Of a stretch of 7,586 nucleotides of DNA, positions 1-5,541 are shown one piece after another (position 1 is the first letter of the stretch; every line of letters starts with the position of its first letter). The notes beneath the pieces are model-generated. The model was given only the letters and a program-made list of their open reading frames with translations. It was not told where the DNA came from and did no database searches. A program made the translations under genes and the position numbers. The DNA comes from Dichotomicrobium sp964650735 (GTDB lineage: Bacteria; Pseudomonadota; Alphaproteobacteria; Rhizobiales; Rhodomicrobiaceae), in the NCBI GenBank assembly GCA_964650735.1, contig CAZYUT010000102.1:1-7586 (forward strand), in the 5' to 3' direction.

Positions 1-339
1 CCGTACCGCACAAGCGATGCCGAGCCGACCTTTTTCAGCCTGACGGATGCGCATTGCGCATGCCCTGCGCCGCATGGCCGACCCTTCCCCACCGCGCTCG
101 ATCCGCTATACTGCAACCGGTATGAGATCGGCGCTTTCGCGAAACAGGCGTTCGACATCGGCGTGCGCTATCTCGGCGTGTGTTGCGGGGCTGCGCCCAT
201 GCATATCCGCCAGGTGGCGGAAGCCGTGGGCCGGACGCCCGAAGCCAGCCGCTATTCCGAGCGCATGGAGAATCACTTCATGTATGGCTCGAACGAGCGG
301 CTTCCCGAGCATATCCGGGCGCTGGGCGATAGCGCGTAG
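1..339 (+). CDS. Homocysteine S-methyltransferase, betaine-homocysteine methyltransferase type, C-terminal part (5' end outside window)
   Basis: The open frame starts at base 1 with no start codon and ends at TAG 337-339, giving the last 112 residues. The order PYRT..., EPTFF, FPTALDPLYCNRYEI, then GVCCGAAPMHIR (residues 59-70 of the fragment) matches the C-terminal half of the BHMT/homocysteine S-methyltransferase (Pfam S-methyl_trans) barrel. The adjacent cysteines 61-62 correspond to the Cys-Cys pair that, with one upstream cysteine, holds the catalytic Zn(II) activating homocysteine in this family. The tail (EASRYSERMENHFMYGSNERLPEHI) resembles the BHMT-like C-terminal extension more than MetH. 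The enzyme would be cytoplasmic and move a methyl group from a donor such as glycine betaine to homocysteine, giving methionine. The donor cannot be fixed from this fragment. A GC hairpin follows 6 bp after the stop codon. Confidence 0.85.
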   Translation, partial: PYRTSDAEPTFFSLTDAHCACPAPHGRPFPTALDPLYCNRYEIGAFAKQAFDIGVRYLGVCCGAAPMHIRQVAEAVGRTPEASRYSERMENHFMYGSNERLPEHIRALGDSA

Positions 340-345
340 GACGAA

Positions 346-372
346 GCGGTCCGCCTAGAGCTGGCGGGCCGC
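346..372 (+). terminator. GC-rich hairpin after the methyltransferase gene, possible terminator or mRNA-end structure
   Basis: GCGGTCCGCC (346-355) and GGCGGGCCGC (363-372) pair over 10 bp with one G-U wobble and a 7-base loop (TAGAGCT). It lies 6 bp after the methyltransferase stop codon and 31 bp before the next start codon. No T-run follows directly; the first one (TATTTT) is about 24 bases downstream. It may therefore be an atypical intrinsic terminator, a Rho-pause or 3'-end stabilising structure, or simply a GC-rich coincidence. The stem is seen; the function is inferred. Confidence 0.4.
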
Positions 373-403
373 ATCACGCGAGAGCAATGGCGACGTATTT
401 TGC

Positions 404-622
404 ATGAGACAATCGGATCTTGAGGCCGCGCGGGCGGCAAGCCCCTGCATTGGCATTTGCCAGATCGATGCGGCCTCGGGCTATTGCCTCGGCTGCGCGC
501 GCACCGGCGCGGAGATCGGCGGCTGGGCCGGCATGAGTGATGCCGAGCGCCGCGCGGTGCTTGATGCGCTATCTGGGCGCTGGCGCGCGCTCGGCTTTGA
601 GCCGCCGGGCAGGCAAGAGTGA
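404..622 (+). CDS. DUF1289 family small cysteine protein (predicted Fe-S or metal binding)
   Basis: 72 residues. The sequence around SPCIGICQIDAASGYCLGC followed by GAEIGGWAGMSDAERR is the hallmark of DUF1289 (the YdhL-like family), which is common and small in Proteobacteria. Four cysteines (15, 19, 28, 31; C-x3-C-x8-C-x2-C) are placed like a metal or Fe-S ligand set. The family has no firmly established biochemical role, so none is assigned. The ATG at 404 is the only in-frame start that keeps the whole domain, although no good Shine-Dalgarno precedes it. The stop TGA at 620-622 overlaps a possible GTG start of the next gene, so the two are probably co-transcribed and translationally coupled. 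Confidence 0.88.
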   Translation: MRQSDLEAARAASPCIGICQIDAASGYCLGCARTGAEIGGWAGMSDAERRAVLDALSGRWRALGFEPPGRQE

Positions 623-630
623 GAGGCGTT

Positions 631-1455
631 ATGCCCGAGACGCTGCGCAGCATCGTGCATCCGTGGGAGTGCGACGCGGTCGATCACTTCACGACCGGCT
701 TTTATTTCGCGGCGTATTCGGCGGCGCAATGGCACCTGTTCCGCCTGCTCGGCTACAGCAGGGGTGATGTTGCCGCGCTGCGGCCAGTGTCCTGCCGCAC
801 GACCTTTAAGCGGGAACTGGCCGCGGGCGATGCCTACCACATCGAATCCGGGGTGATCGCGCACGACCCTGGGCGTGTGCGTATCGGCCACCGGCTCTAC
901 AATTCCGAAACGAACGATCTGGCGGCGACGCATGAGATCGCCTTCGAGGGCGATGTGACCCGCCCGCGCCCGGATGCGCCGATCGACTGGGCGGACGAGG
1001 AAGCCGGTCGCGAAATCGACTTCGCGGCGCTGACCGGTTGGTTGACAACGGCGCAGACGCTGGTGCGGTCCGAGCATCTCGACGCGACGGGCCGGCTCGA
1101 TCTGAGCGCGCTGATCCTGCACGCCTCGGACGCCAACGTGCAATTTCAGAACCGCGTCGGCATGACCTCGTCCTACATGCGCGCCGAAAAGATCGGCTTC
1201 GCGACCTTCGCCTACCGGATCGCGCTGCATGACCTGCCGCGCGAAGCGGGCGCGGTGCTGAAGACGCAGAGCGCCGTGGTGCAGATCGGGCGTAGCTCGC
1301 TGTGGTTCGCGCATCGCGTGACCGAGGGATTAAGCGGCGCGCCCATCGCGGATGTGGCGCAGTTCGGCGTGCATTTCGACCGGCGCGCGCGCGCCTCCGC
1401 CCCCATCCCGGATCACATCCGCGAGCAGGCGCAGCGGCTGATGGCCAGCGGTTGA
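631..1455 (+). CDS. Double-hotdog acyl-CoA thioesterase-like protein
   Basis: 274 residues from ATG 631, which is preceded by GAGAGG (621-626). A GTG at 619 in the same frame would add four residues and give a 4-bp GTGA overlap with the DUF1289 gene; either start is possible. Near the N-terminus, HPWECDAVDHFTTGFYFAA has the layout of the 4HBT/hotdog thioesterase active region (W-x-x-C-D-x-x-x-H...Y), keeping the aspartate that is catalytic in 4-hydroxybenzoyl-CoA thioesterases. A long helix (AAQWHLFRLLGY) and strands follow. A second copy begins near residue 165 (LHASDANVQFQNRVGMTSSYM), so the length fits two fused hotdog units in one chain. It is probably cytoplasmic, with no signal or membrane segment seen. 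Substrate is unknown; hydrolysis of an acyl-CoA is inferred from the fold only. Its stop lies 2 bp from the stop of the convergent permease gene sitD. Confidence 0.75.
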   Translation: MPETLRSIVHPWECDAVDHFTTGFYFAAYSAAQWHLFRLLGYSRGDVAALRPVSCRTTFKRELAAGDAYHIESGVIAHDPGRVRIGHRLYNSETNDLAATHEIAFEGDVTRPRPDAPIDWADEEAGREIDFAALTGWLTTAQTLVRSEHLDATGRLDLSALILHASDANVQFQNRVGMTSSYMRAEKIGFATFAYRIALHDLPREAGAVLKTQSAVVQIGRSSLWFAHRVTEGLSGAPIADVAQFGVHFDRRARASAPIPDHIREQAQRLMASG

Positions 1456-1457
1456 GG

Positions 1458-2384
1458 TTAGGCCGTGGCGGCCTCGCCGGTGCGGGAGCGGCACGGTCCG
1501 AACAGCGCGGCCAGCGCGAGGATGACACCCGAGACGGTGGCGATCATTCCGGCTGCGCTCACCGAATGACTGGCCCCCAGCCACAGCGGCCCGTAGCCTC
1601 CCAGTACATAACCCAGCACGGCTGACAGCACGCCGAACGTCACGGCCCAGAACAGGACAATCTCCAGACGGTTGCTCATCAGCCGGGCCGCAGCCGGCGG
1701 GCAGATGAACAAGGCGATGACCATGCAAATGCCCACGGCATCGAACGCCGCGACCGCGGCTGCCGCTGCGGTCATCACCAGCCCGAGGCTCAGCAGCCGC
1801 GTCGGGATGCCCATCGTCCGCGCAAAGCCTTCGTCGAAGGTCGCGATCTTCAGCGGCCGCCAGAAAACCACCGTGAGCGCGACGACGATCGCGCAGATCA
1901 CGACGACGCGGATCAACTCATCCGGCAGTCTCGCGAGCGCCGCCGGGTCGAGGAGCGCTCCCCAATCGCGCCCGGCCAGCCAGATGAGGCTTTCCAGATT
2001 GCCCTCCAGCGCGTGCTGCACATCGAGGTGAACATTGCTCGTGTCGGTCTGTTCGAGGATCAGGACGCCCGCCGCGAACAGCGAGGTGAACACCACGCCC
2101 ATCGCCGCGCCGGGGTCGATATTCCCAAGCCGCTTCAGCGCCTCGATCAGCACGACAGCCACAAGCGCGGCGGCCCCCGCGCCGATCATCATCGGCCAGC
2201 TGGCGACGGTGCCGGTGACGAGAAACGCGACCACGATCCCCGGCAGCACCACATGCCCGATCGCGTCGCTTATCAGCGCCTCGCGCCGCAACAGCAGGAA
2301 CGTGCCCGGCAGCGCGCAGGCAATCGCGGCGAAAACGGCGATCAGAAGCGGCGTCAGGCTGAGCTGGACGAATTCCGATCCCAT
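1458..2384 (-). CDS. sitD: Metal ABC transporter permease SitD (ABC-3 family, Mn/Zn/Fe)
   Basis: 308 residues, very hydrophobic, with about eight predicted membrane segments (for example 10-32, 45-60, 64-82, 93-110, 159-176, 198-225, 243-262 and 278-296). Diagnostic ABC-3/ZnuB-type motifs are SDAIGHVVLPGI (39-50), the loop that in this family contacts the ATPase, and ICPPAAARLM (227-236). The loop SNVHLDVQHALEGNLESL (116-133) is of the kind found in the second permease of SitABCD/MntABCD/TroABCD systems. Its ATG overlaps the stop of sitC by one base (TGATG at 2382-2386), with AAGGAAG about 10 bases upstream inside sitC, so it is translationally coupled. It would pair with SitC to form a heteromeric inner-membrane channel. 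The C-terminal tail (CRSRTGEAATA) is short and polar. Last gene of the operon. Confidence 0.93.
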   Translation of the reverse strand: MGSEFVQLSLTPLLIAVFAAIACALPGTFLLLRREALISDAIGHVVLPGIVVAFLVTGTVASWPMMIGAGAAALVAVVLIEALKRLGNIDPGAAMGVVFTSLFAAGVLILEQTDTSNVHLDVQHALEGNLESLIWLAGRDWGALLDPAALARLPDELIRVVVICAIVVALTVVFWRPLKIATFDEGFARTMGIPTRLLSLGLVMTAAAAAVAAFDAVGICMVIALFICPPAAARLMSNRLEIVLFWAVTFGVLSAVLGYVLGGYGPLWLGASHSVSAAGMIATVSGVILALAALFGPCRSRTGEAATA

Positions 2385-3595
2385 CAGGCTGTCACTTCCT
2401 TCGGCGGTCCGAGCTTCCGGTCGATTTCCGCGATCTCATCGCGCGTGAGCACCTTTTCGATAGGCGTCACGCCGTCATAGCGGCCGGCGTAGGCGGTGTT
2501 GGCGTATAGGCGTCGGACGAGGGCCCAGCGCTGCTCATCCAGGAGCGCCTTGGCGGCTTGGGCGCGGCCCGCATCAGTGGGCATGCCGTCGCGGCGGATC
2601 AGCCCGGCTTTGCGCAGCACCGACAGCGTCATCCGGTCGTGGATCGGCTCCTGCCGCGCGAGCGCCAGCAGGCCCTGACGCCGGTGTACGTCGCGTTGGA
2701 ACCCGTAATAGTGAAGCGCGGCGGCGAGAACGCCCCTGTTTGGCGCGAACAGCAAGGAGATCAGCAACAGCGCCGCACACAGCAGCACGATGATCGGTCC
2801 CGTCGGCAGGGCGGCCGCGGACGCCGAGATCGCCGAGCCGACATAGCCCGACACGGCGCCGATCACGCCCGCGATCCAGATCATATGCGTCGCGCGCTCG
2901 GTCCAGAAGCGGGCGGTTACGGGCGGGATGATGAGCAGCGCGACGACCAGGATCAGCCCGACCAGCTTCAGCCCGACCACCGTGATGGCTAGTACGAGGC
3001 CCATGATGGCGATGTCGATGGCGCGAACATTGTAGCCCGAGGCGGCGGCATATTCAGCGTCGAAGGCCACCAGCGTCATCGGTCGGCGCAGCGCCCATGT
3101 GAAGGTGACGGCGAGCGCACCACCGATGGCGATCACTACAGCGTCCTGGAACAGCATCCCGGCCGTCGAGCCGAGCAGGAAAGTTTCAAGGCCCGCCTGC
3201 CGCCCGGACGACATGGTCTGGATGATCGTCAGCAATACGATGCCCATGCCGAAGAAGACGGAGAGCACCGCGCCGATCGCTGCGTCCTCGGCCAGGCGTG
3301 TGCGGCTCACGAGCCAGTCCACGACCAGGACGCCGAGCCCGGCCGTGATCGCCGAACCGGCGAGCAGCCCGACGAGATTGCGTCCATCGCCGCCGAACGC
3401 GACCATGAGCATGAAGGCGAGGCCGATGCCGGGCAGGGTGGCATGGGCCAGTGCGTCGGAGACAAGGGCCCGCTTTCGCAGGAACATGAAGGTTCCGCAC
3501 GCCCCCGCGGCGAAGCCGAGCAGGCCAGCGCCGATCGCCACAAGAGCCACGTTATAGCCTGCGCTGAGCAGGAGCGCGTCAACGAAGCCTTCCAA
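2384..3595 (-). CDS. sitC: Metal ABC transporter permease SitC with fused C-terminal DtxR/MntR-like domain
   Basis: 403 residues, longer than the roughly 280-300 usual for an ABC-3 permease. Residues 1-290 are the membrane part, with about eight segments, SDALAHATLPGIGLAF (46-61) and LLIIPPVTARF (220-230). Residues about 297-403 are soluble. They contain a winged-helix-like segment (LSVLRKAGLIRRDGMPTDAG, 324-343) and then a stretch resembling the DtxR/MntR metal-binding and dimerisation domain (ALVRRLYANTAYAGRYDGVTPIEKVLTRDEI). The MntR ligand set is mostly lost: the E-G-I-E-H signature reads T-P-I-E-K here and R-H reads R-W, so direct metal sensing is doubtful. Fused permeases of this type occur in other SitC/TroC proteins. 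The start is a TTG at 3593-3595, 2 bp after the sitB stop codon; the next in-frame Met is residue 37, inside the first membrane region, so TTG is preferred. GGAG sits 11 bases upstream. Confidence 0.92.
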   Translation of the reverse strand: MEGFVDALLLSAGYNVALVAIGAGLLGFAAGACGTFMFLRKRALVSDALAHATLPGIGLAFMLMVAFGGDGRNLVGLLAGSAITAGLGVLVVDWLVSRTRLAEDAAIGAVLSVFFGMGIVLLTIIQTMSSGRQAGLETFLLGSTAGMLFQDAVVIAIGGALAVTFTWALRRPMTLVAFDAEYAAASGYNVRAIDIAIMGLVLAITVVGLKLVGLILVVALLIIPPVTARFWTERATHMIWIAGVIGAVSGYVGSAISASAAALPTGPIIVLLCAALLLISLLFAPNRGVLAAALHYYGFQRDVHRRQGLLALARQEPIHDRMTLSVLRKAGLIRRDGMPTDAGRAQAAKALLDEQRWALVRRLYANTAYAGRYDGVTPIEKVLTRDEIAEIDRKLGPPKEVTA

Positions 3596-3597
3596 CG

Positions 3598-4413
3598 TCA
3601 GGCCGTCTCCAGTTCGAGCTGGTCCATATGCGTGGCAGCGAGCCGCCCGCCATAGGTCGCCTGCAGGTTGTCAGGGGTGAAGACCGTAGCGACCGGGCCT
3701 TCGGCGATCTTGCGCACATTCATGAGCAGCACGTTGTCGAAATAGTCGGTCACCGTCGCCAGGTCGTGATGCACGCAGACCAGCGAAGTGCCCGCCCGCT
3801 TCAGATCTTGCAAGACCTGAATGATCGCCTTCTCGGTGGCCGCATCGACGCCCGCGAACGGCTCATCCAGCAAATAAAGATCGGCGTCCTGCGCGAGCGC
3901 GCGGGCGAGGAACACGCGCTGTTGCTGCCCGCCGGAAAGCTGGCCGATCTGACGGTCGGTGAAGTCGCCCATGCCAACGCGGTCGAGGCAGTCGAGCGCC
4001 CGCCGGCGGTGTTCCGCGCGCACGCGGCCCAGCAGCCCCAGTTCGCGGTACTGGCCCATGAGCACCACATCGATGACGCGCGCGGGGAAGTCCCAGTCGA
4101 CGCTGGCGCGCTGCGGGACATAGGCGATGCGGCGCCGGGCCTTCTCCAGTGGTTGTCCAAATACCTCCACGCTGCCTGACAGCGGGCGCACCACACCAAG
4201 GCACGCCTTGAGCAGCGTGGACTTGCCCGCGCCGTTCGGCCCGACAATGGCGGTCAGCTTCTCGGCCTCGAAGGTCGCATCGACCGAGAACACGGCGGGT
4301 TTTGCGCCGTAGAATACCGTCAGGCCCCGCACGGCGAGCGGCGCACTCTCCGCAGTGGAGGGACTGAAAGCCCGTCCGTGTGCGGCAGCGATGTCAAGCG
4401 ATGGTGAATACAT
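3598..4413 (-). CDS. sitB: Metal ABC transporter ATPase SitB
   Basis: 271 residues with all ABC ATPase motifs in order: Walker A GPNGAGKST (58-66), Q-loop YVPQ (98-101), signature LSGGQQQR (159-166), Walker B LYLLDEP (179-185), D-loop GVD (188-190) and H-loop VHHD (214-217). The segment RRIAYVPQRASVDWDFP (94-110) is characteristic of the Mn/Zn/Fe chelate subfamily (MntB/SitB/TroB/ZnuC-like). It powers import through SitC-SitD at the cytoplasmic face. The start ATG (4411-4413) lies 3 bp after the sitA stop, with GGGAAG 7 bases upstream within the end of sitA. About 25 residues precede the first strand of the nucleotide-binding fold, a slightly long N-terminus without recognised function. Confidence 0.95.
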   Translation of the reverse strand: MYSPSLDIAAAHGRAFSPSTAESAPLAVRGLTVFYGAKPAVFSVDATFEAEKLTAIVGPNGAGKSTLLKACLGVVRPLSGSVEVFGQPLEKARRRIAYVPQRASVDWDFPARVIDVVLMGQYRELGLLGRVRAEHRRRALDCLDRVGMGDFTDRQIGQLSGGQQQRVFLARALAQDADLYLLDEPFAGVDAATEKAIIQVLQDLKRAGTSLVCVHHDLATVTDYFDNVLLMNVRKIAEGPVATVFTPDNLQATYGGRLAATHMDQLELETA

Positions 4414-4416
4414 GCG

Positions 4417-5382
4417 TTAGCTTCCCAGTTTTCCCTGCATGCCCCTATCAGGAGCGTCGCCGCCGAGCGCGCGGGCGATGGTCGTCGCGTTATGATCGAT
4501 CATGCCGATATACGTGCCCTCGTAGGTGCCGGGTTCGCCCATTGCGTCAGAGAAAAGCTCACCGCCGATGACCACCTCGTGACCCTCGGCCGCCGCGCCT
4601 TCGATCAGCGCGCGGATGTTGCGATCAGCAACGGTGGTCTCAACGAATACGGCGCGGATGTCGCGTTCGACCAGCATGTCGACCAGCTCGGCGATCCGCT
4701 GGAGACCAGCCTCGGATTCGGTCGAGATGCCCTGGATGCCGACCACCTCGAAGCCGTAGGCGTTGCCGAAGTAGTTGAACGCGTCGTGGGCGGACAGCAG
4801 CACGCGGCTCTCCACCGGGACAGAGGCCAGAACGCCGGCGGCGTAGCGCGACAGCGCGCGCAGCTCCTCAAGATAGGCGTCGGCGTTGGCCGTGAAGGTC
4901 TGCGCGTCCTCGGGGCGCGCCTCGATCATTGCGTCGCGGATATTGAGCACGACGCGCGCCCACAGGTCCGGGTTCATCCACAGATGCGGGTCATAGCGGC
5001 CCTCATAATCCTCCGACCCGATCAACAGGTTCTCCGGCACCGCCTCCGCCACGGCCACGACCGGCTGCTCCTGCGCCAGTTCGAGCAGGAAGTCCTCCAT
5101 CTGGGCTTCGAGATAGAAGCCATTCCACAGGACCAGATCCGCGTTTGTCATGGCGACGATATCTGAGCGGGTCTGGCGGTAGGCGTGCGGGTCGATGCCA
5201 GGGCCCATCAGCGCCTGAACCTCCACAAGATCGCCGCCGATCTGGCGCGCGGCGTCCGCGATCATGCCGGTCGTGGCGACGACCTTGAGCGGCGCGTTCT
5301 CGGCGCGCGCCGTACCCGCCAAGACCGCGCAGATGACTGCAAACCCTGAAAGAGCAAGAAACCCGCGTCTGAACAGCTGCAT
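4417..5382 (-). CDS. sitA: Metal ABC transporter periplasmic substrate-binding protein SitA (TroA/MntA type)
   Basis: 321 residues from ATG 5380-5382. This start is chosen because GGGGAGG lies 4 bases upstream and it begins a clean signal peptide (MQLFRRG, hydrophobic core to about residue 22, TARA cleavage near residue 27). An upstream GTG at 5415 would add 11 residues before the signal. It is a cluster A-I (ZinT/TroA-like) metal-binding protein. The four ligand positions of TroA can be placed: His66 in GIDPHAY, His133 in DPHLWMN, His199 in SAHDAFNYFG and Asp279 in LFSDAMG. GIQGISTESEAG (215-226) is also a family signature. No lipobox cysteine is visible, so it is probably a soluble periplasmic protein. 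It lacks the His-rich loop of ZnuA zinc proteins. Mn(II) is the likeliest substrate from operon type, but a His-His-His-Asp site also binds Zn, so specificity is inferred. First gene of the operon. Confidence 0.93.
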   Translation of the reverse strand: MQLFRRGFLALSGFAVICAVLAGTARAENAPLKVVATTGMIADAARQIGGDLVEVQALMGPGIDPHAYRQTRSDIVAMTNADLVLWNGFYLEAQMEDFLLELAQEQPVVAVAEAVPENLLIGSEDYEGRYDPHLWMNPDLWARVVLNIRDAMIEARPEDAQTFTANADAYLEELRALSRYAAGVLASVPVESRVLLSAHDAFNYFGNAYGFEVVGIQGISTESEAGLQRIAELVDMLVERDIRAVFVETTVADRNIRALIEGAAAEGHEVVIGGELFSDAMGEPGTYEGTYIGMIDHNATTIARALGGDAPDRGMQGKLGS

Positions 5383-5386
5383 CACG

Positions 5387-5393
5387 CCTCCCC
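5387..5393 (-). promoter_or_regulatory. Ribosome binding site deciding the sitA start
   Basis: On the minus strand GGGGAGG lies 4 bases before the ATG at 5382. It is the best Shine-Dalgarno match near either candidate start and supports the ATG over the upstream GTG at 5415, which falls close to the predicted promoter. Confidence 0.7.
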
Positions 5394-5428
5394 ATGCCAG
5401 CGCGTCTCGCACCACCGCTCACTCCAGA

Positions 5429-5455
5429 GTTATGCAGCACTCGGCCGGGAGTCAA
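5429..5455 (-). promoter_or_regulatory. Candidate sigma-70 promoter of the sit operon
   Basis: Reading the minus strand, TTGACT (5450-5455; 5 of 6 matches to the -35 consensus) is followed after 15 bases by CATAAC (5429-5434; 4 of 6 matches to -10). The spacing is shorter than the ideal 17. Transcription would begin near 5422, leaving about 40 bases of leader before the sitA ATG. The -35 element directly abuts the TGCAAAT-ATTTGCA dyad. Predicted by eye only. Confidence 0.45.
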
Positions 5456-5476
5456 TGCAAATGCGAATTATTTGCA
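5456..5476 (-). promoter_or_regulatory. Fur/Mur-family operator upstream of sitA
   Basis: TGCAAAT (5456-5462) and ATTTGCA (5470-5476) are perfect 7-bp inverted arms around a 7-base spacer, in an AT-rich island within GC-rich DNA. An overlapping dyad, GAATT (5465-5469) and AATTC (5476-5480), shares the same block. Alphaproteobacterial Mur (manganese-responsive Fur homologue) controls sitABCD through TGCAA-type palindromes of this kind. The position, touching the -35 element of the only gene set transcribed from here, fits repression by Mn-loaded Mur. Whether the regulator is Mur, Fur or another family member cannot be decided from the site. Confidence 0.7.
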
Positions 5477-5484
5477 ATTCAAGC

Positions 5485-5516
5485 AGACGCGCTTCGCCTG
5501 AGGGGGAGCCGCGTCT
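5485..5516 (-). terminator. Weak hairpin between sulP and the sit promoter, possible terminator
   Basis: On the minus strand AGACGCG and CGCGTCT form a perfect 7-bp inverted repeat with an 18-base intervening loop. A further CT/AG pairing is possible after a one-base bulge. It lies 26 bp after the sulP stop codon and upstream of the sit operator, where a terminator would insulate the two units. No U-run follows and the loop is large, so this is a low-confidence call. Confidence 0.25.
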
Positions 5517-5541
5517 TGTGACGTTCCGGAGTGAGGTCAGA

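Noticed and set aside
481..1314. 277-residue minus-strand open frame antisense to the thioesterase gene
   Set aside because: It mirrors the real plus-strand gene in GC-rich DNA, is rich in Arg/His/Gln with no recognisable domain, and runs into the DUF1289 gene.
806..1528. 240-residue Arg/Ser/Pro-rich minus-strand frame across the thioesterase and sitD end
   Set aside because: Composition is typical of an out-of-frame shadow, and it overlaps two well-supported genes.
3628..4179. 183-residue plus-strand frame opposite sitB
   Set aside because: Lies wholly inside the ATPase gene, which has every ABC motif; the antisense product shows no domain.
4492..5166. 224-residue plus-strand frame opposite sitA
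   Set aside because: Asp/His/Val-rich antisense of the binding protein, with no family resemblance or promoter evidence.
5456..5480. Zur operator for a zinc transporter
   Set aside because: The arms TGCAAAT/ATTTGCA do not resemble the TGTTATA-type alphaproteobacterial Zur palindrome, and the two-permease sit layout differs from znuABC.
5264..5521. 85-residue plus-strand frame over the sitA signal peptide and intergenic region
   Set aside because: Crosses the promoter and operator and is antisense to the signal peptide; no domain seen.
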